Assembly: GCA_010279815.1 (NCBI GenBank)
Contig: QEOQ01000114.1
Location: 393,633-457,632, forward strand
Direction: 5' to 3'
DNA from: Brachionus plicatilis
Taxonomy: Eukaryota > Rotifera > Eurotatoria > Ploima > Brachionidae
DNA length: 64,000 nt
This document shows positions 60,001-64,000 of this stretch, piece after piece. The position numbers and the translations under genes are program-made. The notes below the pieces were generated by a model, which was given only the letters and a program-made list of their open reading frames with translations, did not search any database and had not been told where the DNA came from. Numbering within the stretch: position 1 is the first letter of the stretch; each line of letters begins with the position of its first letter.

Positions 60001-62657
60001 GTTTATGAAAACAAGTTGAATACAAGAAATAAGGCAAAAATAGACTCTTTATGTTTTGATGCTGCAAGATTAAAATTATATGAAAATAATTAAAAAACGA
60101 TTATTCTCTGATTATTATTCTCTAGATTTAAATAAACTAAAATAAAATTTTTTGAAAAAATTTGCTGAATTTGTTTAATTTTTAACTTTTAACTCAAGCA
60201 GATTTTGAAGGAAATCAAAAGAGGGGTCGATTATTATATCAAGCTTTTGTATTCATTAGTTATATGAATTTGAATACTAACTTTTTTGAGCTGGTCAACT
60301 TCCGGTCCCTAGTACCCAAAGAGGACATAATTTAAAAATTAAAAATCAAGTGCACTATAATGTATTTTTGGTCGTAGAATTCAAATATCATAATGGTTTT
60401 TTTAAAAAAATGAAAAATCAAAGTAGGATTTTCAGATTCAAAATGTCCTTTAAATTGAAAAAATTAAGCTTGTTAAAATTTGACGAGGAAATAATATATG
60501 TTTCACTAAATTCAATAAAAAAAATTAATAAATAATGGAAATATAAATGATCAAAAAAAATTTCAATATTTTGAGATTTCATTTTGGCTCAATGATCAAT
60601 TCAAATTGGAATTTTTTTTTGTAATTTGGTAATTTATTTTATTTAGATGAAAAAATTCTGTCATCGCTACTTAAATAATTTTGAATTAGGTGGTTATAAT
60701 TGTAAAGAAATACAACTAGCAAAAATATTAATTTTAAATTCTAAATGAACATACAATTTGATTAAAAATACAGTGAATTCTCGATTATCGAGACTCGTTT
60801 GGGAAACAAAAATATTAGTCTCGATAATTTTGTCTCTTTATTTGATATTCAAGACTTTTTCAATTTTAATTAAAAGCTTCGAAAATTTTTATATAAAAAT
60901 ATTATTTAAAAAAAATAAAAAATTTAAAGTATATTATACAAATTAATATCATTTAGATTCAAAATCAAAAAATGAAGTTATCAATTTTTGAGATTTGTTT
61001 GTTTCTTTCAAGCTATCCATTCTGATTTTTATCGCAGCAAGGTGATCTAAATCACATTCATAGCTTTCAGAATCTGAAGAATGGGTTTCAAAATAACTAA
61101 ATAATTTTTCATAATAACCTATTGCTTCTTTGTTTGAAACAGCTCTTACTGTATCTTCTTTTTCTTTTTCCGAATCATCAATAACATATGTTATATATAA
61201 CATAGAAAATTGACATTTGAAAAAATATTCGATAAGACATAATTTAGGTCTCGAAAATTAAGTAAACTTTACATTAAAAGTCTCAGTTTTATTATAAAAT
61301 ATAGTCTCGATAATAAAAAAATTATCGAGACTCGAGTCTCGATAATCAATTTTTTTTTACGTGTAAAAGGATTTAAAAAATTCGGGAAACAAAAATTTAT
61401 ATAAAAAGTCTCGAGTCTCGATAATCATGGGCCTCGATAATCGAGAATCCAATTTAATCAATTTATTGCTAAATAATTTTTTAAATTTTTTATTTCAACT
61501 TTTAAAACTGACAAAAAAATCTTTAGTATTTTTTATTTAGAATTTAATTTTTGTATTGGAACTTTTGCGCGAAAATTCACAATGCCCACAAAAAAATTTT
61601 TAAAATTAAAATTAAACTTTTTATTAAAAGTTGCTTGGCTCTAAGTCATGTGACAGATGTAGACTATTCTGCTTCAATAAACAGCTCTAGCAACATTCAA
61701 AAAAACAAAAATCAAATGAAAAACATGAAACGCTTCATAGACTACTTAGAAAAGCGTTTAGACAAAGGAATCGAGCTGTTCAGCTCAGTGTCTGATTCTG
61801 TGGAAGATGAAGCGGCCAAATTAGCCGATAGCAAAAGTCCACAGCACCAATCGGCCATCAACTGCTTACAAACCATCTTTGCGTGGTTTGGCTATTACAT
61901 TTACAAGTCGTATCAGCCAGTCAACCGTCATATAATACGCCTGATACCTCAATTGTGCAGTGTAGACAAAATCGCAGCCCAAGAGGTTACAATTAAAACC
62001 CAACTGCCAATGATCCGAATAGCCTTGTCAATGTGGATAATGGACAAAACAAGCTCTAGAGAATTCATCAATCAATTGGCTGTCATAGTCAAAATGAAGA
62101 GTTGGATGTCCAGACTGGCTGGTGTGCAAATGCTGCAAAATTTTGGCATTTTTAATCTATTCCTAGTTGAGAATGAAGTTAAAATTTTTATAAAAAATTT
62201 AATATTAGATTCTCTAGTGGACGAACAACTGGAGGTTCGAGTGTGCGCAAGTCTGGCACTTACAGCTCTGATTCACTCGAATTTTATTCAGGTTGATGAT
62301 GAGCTTGTGTCAAAGCTAAAAAGTTTGAGTGTCATAAAAGCTAGAAAAAAAGATAAGGAATCGGGCAAAATTGTGACAAACATGTCCAATTTGGTGAAGA
62401 AACATGGAGGAATTGTGGGTCTGTGCTCGATCGTTAACTCGTGTCCGTACGACGTACCGGATTATCTACCCGAAGTGGTCACTTATTTGTGCAGCTTTAC
62501 CAACGATCAAGTGCCCATTCAGAGCTCAGTTAGAAAGTGTCTGAGTGAATTTAGGCGAACGCATTACGACAATTGGTCGGAGCACAAGCTTAAGTTCGAT
62601 GAGAGCCAGTTGTCAATGCTGATGGACATTCTTATTTCACCGAGCTATTATGCCTAA
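35123..62657 (+). CDS. PSME4: proteasome activator complex subunit 4 (PA200/Blm10 family), 12 exons
   Basis: Exons are 35123-35628, 35684-35794, 35874-36071, 39956-40019, 40080-40421, 40487-40545, 41166-42088, 48696-48763, 48819-49535, 50995-51900, 56108-57096 and 61631-62657. Their lengths sum to 5910 nt, an unbroken frame of 1969 codons plus stop, with phases matching at every junction. Family landmarks in order include EMLEEWRTYMCPFD, FYYPSNTGSW, LPGLDPND, NDLSEHERELC, KTGDIFNLGI, YWGYYCWP, DEQLEVRVCASLAL and FRRTHYDNWSEHK. The C-terminus is SPSYYA, the Tyr-Tyr-Ala tail that inserts into the alpha ring of the 20S proteasome. PA200 is a large HEAT-repeat dome that caps the proteasome and is linked to acetyl-histone degradation and DNA repair in animals. 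A second ATG at 35165 is an equally good start (1955 residues). AATAAA lies near 62726. Confidence 0.93.
36589..37553. mobile_element. TIR element with TA duplication, interrupted by a nested MITE
   Basis: The ends start CAGTGGTGTTCCGG and mirror each other for at least 60 bp ('atttagtaatttacgataattta'). TA flanks both sides (36587-36588 and 37554-37555). The interior is split by a second element at 36886-37430. It lies in PSME4 intron 3 and has no transposase. Confidence 0.88.
36886..37430. mobile_element. nested foldback MITE of the Mutator-like family
   Basis: It starts GGCATCTTGAAG, ends CTTCAAGACGCC and is palindromic along most of its length ('catgcaatgtagatttag' recurs inverted). The 8-bp repeat GATAAATT flanks it (36878-36885 and 37431-37438). 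Its ends match those of the element at 29955. Confidence 0.8.
38246..38637. mobile_element. inverted-repeat MITE, 'gtgaattttggtac' family
   Basis: Two arms of about 170 bp mirror each other: 'gaattttggtaca' at the left end against 'tgtaccaaaattc' at the right end, with 'gcaactgatacatcct' and its inverse inside. Single arms or fragments recur near 33010-33165, 52478-52575 and 54270-54310. It lies in PSME4 intron 3. Confidence 0.75.
39956..42088 (+). CDS. PSME4: PSME4 exons 4-7
   Basis: Exon 4 is only 64 bp (39956-40019). I recovered it because it encodes LWLTEFLNLW, the expected link between exons 3 and 5. Exons 5 and 6 follow after introns of 60 and 65 bp. A 620-bp intron precedes the long exon 7. 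Exon 7 ends in phase 1 (AAC T|gtgagt) before a 6.6-kb intron. Confidence 0.88.
42441..43122. mobile_element. hAT-like element with GC-rich inverted arms
   Basis: The ends TAGTGCTGGG and CCCAACACTA are typical of hAT elements. They are flanked by GATTTTAC (42433-42440) and GTTTTTAC (43123-43130), an 8-bp duplication with one mismatch. The arms are rich in 'ggccgg' and 'gacggacggcc', strikingly GC-rich for this window, and inverted relative to each other. No transposase was seen. It lies in PSME4 intron 7. Confidence 0.8.
43131..44177. other. AT-rich intronic sequence
   Basis: This part of PSME4 intron 7 has no gene or clear repeat. Confidence 0.5.
44178..45240 (-). mobile_element. element with 120-bp terminal direct repeats and a coiled-coil ORF
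   Basis: A sequence of about 120 bp ('ataataacaactttatta' to 'cgcacatgtctaat') occurs at 44178-44300 and again, same orientation, at 45121-45240. This gives an LTR-like bracket. Between them lies a minus-strand frame (44505-44945, 146 codons). It continues upstream to about 44990 and, past one TAA, further to about 45065. The protein has an RRM-like stretch (TYIAFCRMERPDRHSEAVEVMNR) and then a long heptad coiled coil (about residues 80-140). The interior is GC-richer than its surroundings. A poly-T run (45103-45121) abuts the right repeat. It could be a nonautonomous LTR-type element that captured a gene fragment. Confidence 0.5.
45370..45425. repeat. 55-bp dispersed repeat, copy 1
   Basis: 'gtctagtcggtta' through 'ggaacaattcttgtt' recurs at 48495-48549 with few differences. 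It contains a small palindrome (gtgaac...gttcac). Both copies lie in PSME4 intron 7, one of them 150 bp before exon 8. Confidence 0.7.
46354..47454 (-). mobile_element. 1.1-kb TIR element carrying a PHD-finger ORF
   Basis: The ends GCTGCGTTACACACAAAT and its inverse TGTGTAACGCAGC mirror each other over about 100 bp, including 'ggttgaacgcagca' and 'acgcacaaa' pieces. The interior has a minus-strand PHD-finger frame. The target duplication is unclear, and the superfamily is not assigned. It lies in PSME4 intron 7. Confidence 0.75.
46563..46850 (-). pseudogene. PHD-type zinc finger in a TIR element
   Basis: This frame of 95 codons ends in CDICNEYFNL...CSICYKNFHLKC...WTCNFCEK, the C4-H-C3 spacing of a PHD finger. 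Upstream the frame runs into a TAG a few codons after a possible ATG (about 46883), so the N-terminus is broken or spliced. PHD fingers bind histone tails and occur in several transposon proteins, where they may guide integration. No transposase domain is left. Confidence 0.65.
48254..48436. mobile_element. small inverted-repeat element
   Basis: Left arm 'gacttggactttttttttggacttataaacaac' mirrors the right arm 'gttgtttaaaagtcc...gtccaagtc'. Similar pieces ('gggacttataaacaactctga') occur near 55180 and, more distantly, at the ends of the element at 49997. The exact limits are uncertain. Confidence 0.55.
48495..48549. repeat. 55-bp dispersed repeat, copy 2
   Basis: This is the second copy of the sequence at 45370-45425. 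Similarity ends sharply just after 'aattcttgttc'. Confidence 0.7.
48696..51900 (+). CDS. PSME4: PSME4 exons 8-10
   Basis: Exon 8 (68 bp) encodes the short acidic-to-basic segment IEVEWKLQLAAE and joins exon 9 in phase 0 across a 55-bp intron. The start of exon 8 at 48696 is the least certain boundary in the gene. Exon 9 ends TCA AGG at 49535. Exon 10 (302 codons) starts GTC TTG at 50995 and ends ATA AGA AAA at 51900, with a gtaagt donor. Confidence 0.85.
49567..49812. mobile_element. hAT-type MITE with perfect 8-bp duplication
   Basis: The ends CAGACTTGGGCAAAAGTC are perfect inverted repeats. GATTTTTA flanks both sides (49559-49566 and 49813-49820). It lies in PSME4 intron 9, 31 bp after the exon. 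Confidence 0.9.
49997..50215. mobile_element. hAT-type MITE with 8-bp duplication
   Basis: The ends are CAGA(C/G)TTGTTTTTA and its inverse, continuing through GTTACAAG. The flanks AATTTTAC and AATTTTAT agree at seven of eight positions. It lies in PSME4 intron 9. Confidence 0.8.
52750..53183. mobile_element. hAT-type MITE with perfect 8-bp duplication
   Basis: The ends TAGTGTTGGGC and TCCCAATACTA are flanked by TTTCTTAG on both sides (52742-52749 and 53184-53191). The subterminal arms carry repeated 'gagtcgactcga' motifs in inverted orientation. It lies in PSME4 intron 10. No transposase was seen. Confidence 0.9.
53192..56107. repeat. PSME4 intron 10 remainder with an inverted pair of small repeats
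   Basis: A roughly 150-185-bp unit starting 'cgttaac.ttattaacg' and ending 'cgttaacg' occurs at about 54568-54752. It occurs again inverted at about 55596-55740. Both copies share 'ttttttgaccaa' and 'tttatttaataat'. Nothing else in the stretch is recognised. Confidence 0.5.
56108..57096 (+). CDS. PSME4: PSME4 exon 11
   Basis: It enters in phase 0 after 'aaaatag' with IAIDALCIIFKMVKHKK, matching the segment after the conserved VRK/IRK. It contains YWGYYCWP and LIRGSKYWPFDQLKKLW, both highly conserved in PA200. It leaves in phase 2 (GGA TT|gtaagt). Confidence 0.9.
57097..59344. other. first part of PSME4 intron 11
   Basis: The sequence is AT-rich. Near 58990-59120 a stretch of 'gtaaatttacataattttac' sequence resembles the interior of the element at 36589. 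I see no gene, and a short GC-richer patch at 58025-58050 shows no recognisable signal. Confidence 0.45.
59345..59476. repeat. short hairpin element
   Basis: Arms of about 36 bp ('gaaaaaatactactgcgga' outward and its inverse, continuing 'agtctgcaaaatctg') flank a 60-bp centre. This looks like a very small MITE or a foldback. Confidence 0.8.
59560..59640. repeat. small palindrome of the 'gcattgtgaatttt' type
   Basis: 'gtatgaaatttcacaatgct' and 'agcattgtgaattttcatac' face each other. The ends resemble those of the MITE family at 38246. Confidence 0.6.
59658..60448 (+). mobile_element. long-TIR element with a SWIM-like transposase remnant
   Basis: Inverted repeats of about 250 bp start 'ggacatttta' and contain 'tactagggaccggaagttg' in both arms. 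Between them, 59929-60093 encodes a 54-residue remnant with HKVGARTVGCRSHIASIIWY. This is the Cys-x(2)-His end of a SWIM-type zinc finger as found in several transposon-derived proteins. The remainder of the transposase is gone. It lies in PSME4 intron 11. Confidence 0.7.
60771..61450 (-). mobile_element. Tigger/pogo remnant
   Basis: The left end is CAGTGAATTCTCGATTATCG after TA. The right end mirrors it as 'ctcgataatcgagaatcc'. 'Ctcgattatcg' termini are typical of the Tigger/pogo branch of Tc1/mariner. Extra 'gagtctcgataat' repeats lie inside the right end. Confidence 0.75.
60949..61203 (-). pseudogene. C-terminal tail of a Tigger transposase
   Basis: This frame of 84 codons has the composition of the acidic C-terminal tail of Tigger/CENP-B-like transposases. 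It includes SNKEAIGYYEKLFSYFE, a leucine and lysine stretch, and the closing SQKLITSFFDF, comparable to the usual 'K-Q-T-x-I-T-x-F-F'. The HTH and DDE parts are absent. Confidence 0.65.
61631..62657 (+). CDS. PSME4: PSME4 exon 12 and stop
   Basis: The acceptor at 61630 ('attaaaag') restores the frame with FCLALSHVTDVD. The open frame runs upstream of this point only by chance, through intron sequence. The exon encodes the C-terminal HEAT repeats and ends with SPSYYA and TAA at 62655-62657. Confidence 0.9.
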
Positions 62658-62940
62658 TTTTTCTCATTTAAATATAAATATTTATTTATAAGATTTAATC
62701 TATTTTAAAATATTTTTTTATAAAAATAAAATGTAATATCTTTTAGATTTTTATTTAATTCATCAAAAGATTAATTACATATGAAATTTTTTTTTCATTT
62801 TTTAATTTTTAAATAAATTTTTTTTTTATAAACTAGAACAATTTTTTGTATATTACTGAAAAAAAAAATTTTTTTGTAAAACACTAAAAAGAGACGAAAA
62901 ATAAGTTGAGACATCTTTACTTGTTTTGCCAAGAATTATT

Positions 62941-63180
62941 GGCATCTCGAAGTTAAGAATCAAAAATATCAGATCAAATATATTTTTCTTTATAACTTTT
63001 GTATGCTTTTTAATTTAATCTCTTTGCAAAATGCTAAATATTACATTATTATTATTATTATTTTATTAGTTTGAGGGAAATCCTCTGGCTACTCAGAATG
63101 GATCTACGTTTTTCTTTTTAGATAAATATTACATGAGGCTTTGCAAAAACTCTGCGATTAAATTGCGGAGTTGAACTAAA
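62941..63180. mobile_element. diverged Mutator-like MITE copy
   Basis: It starts GGCATCTCGAAGTTAAG. It shares 'atcagatcaaa', 'ctttgcaaaatgctaaat' and 'ctttgcaaaaactctgc' with the element at 29955. An ATT-microsatellite interrupts it at 63046-63062. It lies 280 bp after the PSME4 stop. Confidence 0.7.
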
Positions 63181-63400
63181 TCCTTTGGGTAATCTGTAAA
63201 TTAATTTAAAATGATTCTAATGTCAAAAAAAATAATGCAAAAATATTTTATTGTCAAAAAACATTTTAGGAAAATAATGCTAAATAGATTTATTGCTAAT
63301 TTTCAAAATAAGAAAATAATGTCAAAAAAATCTAATGATAAAGTAACATAATGCCAATTAAAATAATGACAAAAATTAGATAAAAATTAAATAAAATTAA

Positions 63401-63643
63401 TTATAAACTATTGTTGTAACATTTTTTTATTGATTTTGTTATATCTCCTGTTACCTCTTTTTTTAGATTTTGAGTTGACTTGAGTAAAATGTCCTCGGAG
63501 TCTGTCAACGAATCATGGTAATGCTTTTCATTTTGCTTCAATAGTTTGTTCTGTTTAATACGAATACTGGCAGAGCAATTGGTTTCACTACAAACATATC
63601 TTGTTTAAGAGTCTTTATTGTCAGTTCTCCACCAATATCGAAA
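63401..63643 (-). pseudogene. FLYWCH zinc finger fragment
   Basis: One minus-strand frame of 81 codons, with a single TAA inside, reads FRYWWRTDNKDS, then YVCSETNCSASI...NEKHYH. That is the F-x-Y-W plus C-x(4)-C...H-x-H arrangement of a FLYWCH finger. FLYWCH fingers commonly accompany Mutator-like transposases, and Mutator-like MITEs occur next to it and elsewhere in the window. The rest of the gene is not visible. Confidence 0.65.
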
Positions 63644-64000
63644 ATTTATATATATAAATATGGGATGAGAGTTTTTTATATTATCGATTCCGAAATTACT
63701 AGTAGATGTAATGCAAAACATAGAATGGAATAGAATGGTTTACTTATTTTTGGAAAGTTTAAATCTATATTATGTAAAAAGCGGTTTCAATTTCTTGATT
63801 ATTAATAATCAAAAAATTTTAATTAAATCAAGGAATTCAATCAAAAAAATTTTGTCATTACTTTCTATTTTCGAACTAATGTTCCTTTTTTATTTTTGTA
63901 ATTTTATTTTTAGGTAATAATTTTTCATTTTTTAAAAAAACACAAAAACACAAAAAAAAATTTTATCTTTATTTTCTTTTACTTCTCCTTAAAGGAGGTT
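63644..64000. other. AT-rich end of window
   Basis: No gene is recognised. A 68-codon frame at 63711-63917 is low-complexity. The window ends in 'aaaggaggtt', which could be a splice acceptor, but nothing can be read beyond it. Confidence 0.4.

Noticed and set aside
61551..61630. Upstream extension of the last PSME4 frame
   Set aside because: It is intron sequence containing a MITE-type 'aaaattcacaatgc' end; the acceptor at 61630 restores the conserved protein exactly.
63489..63522. A possible first coding exon on the plus strand (ATG TCC TCG GAG ... with a gtaatg donor)
   Set aside because: The opposite strand encodes a far better supported FLYWCH zinc finger over the same bases, and no following plus-strand exon was seen.

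Overview
The window is a strongly AT-rich piece of an animal nuclear genome. Genes have short introns (about 51-65 bp where they are small), consensus GT..AG splice sites and long introns packed with transposon debris. My best guess for the host is a monogonont rotifer of the Brachionus type. That rests on the AT-rich, intron-rich layout and on a membrane-anchored WD40 protein whose repeats resemble WD40 proteins I remember from that group. It is an inference, not a proof.

Layout. (1) 1-2.3 kb: AT-rich degenerate repeats and one GC-richer block of unknown origin. (2) About 2.36-12.74 kb: a large Helitron-type element. Its six-exon Rep-helicase gene (4009-9906) can be modelled as an unbroken 1871-residue frame. 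It is preceded by a 285-bp tandem array, followed by a 335-bp tandem array, and bounded on the right by an inverted partial copy of the left array. (3) About 12.8-25.8 kb: a cluster of intronless, densely spaced genes that looks like an old integrated large DNA virus. It holds a broken P-loop NTPase, an intact JAB/MPN-like protein, a broken Rnl2-type RNA ligase and several unrecognised ORFs. A Ty3/gypsy retrotransposon (minus strand, one pol frameshift, only one LTR visible) and a 563-base assembly gap sit inside it. The sequence left of the gap repeats the sequence right of the retrotransposon, so two haplotypes may have been joined. (4) 26.3-29.1 kb: the C-terminal half of a vault-PARP (PARP4) family gene with an embedded ubiquitin-like domain, starting at a long perfect inverted repeat and carrying a frameshift. 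(5) 31.4-32.6 kb: the WD40 gene on the minus strand. (6) 35.1-62.7 kb: a complete PSME4 (PA200, proteasome activator) gene. Its 12 exons sum to an uninterrupted 1969-codon frame ending in the family's Tyr-Tyr-Ala C-terminus. Its large introns hold MITEs of several superfamilies: hAT with 8-bp target duplications, Tc1/mariner-like with TA, Mutator-like with 8-9 bp, and a Tigger remnant. (7) 62.9-63.7 kb: Mutator-like debris including a broken FLYWCH zinc finger.

Only PSME4 and probably the WD40 gene look like conventional host genes in working order. PSME4 caps the 20S proteasome. The other coding material belongs to mobile elements, to the putative viral insertion, or to decayed genes. All homology statements come from reading motifs by eye. 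No search was run.
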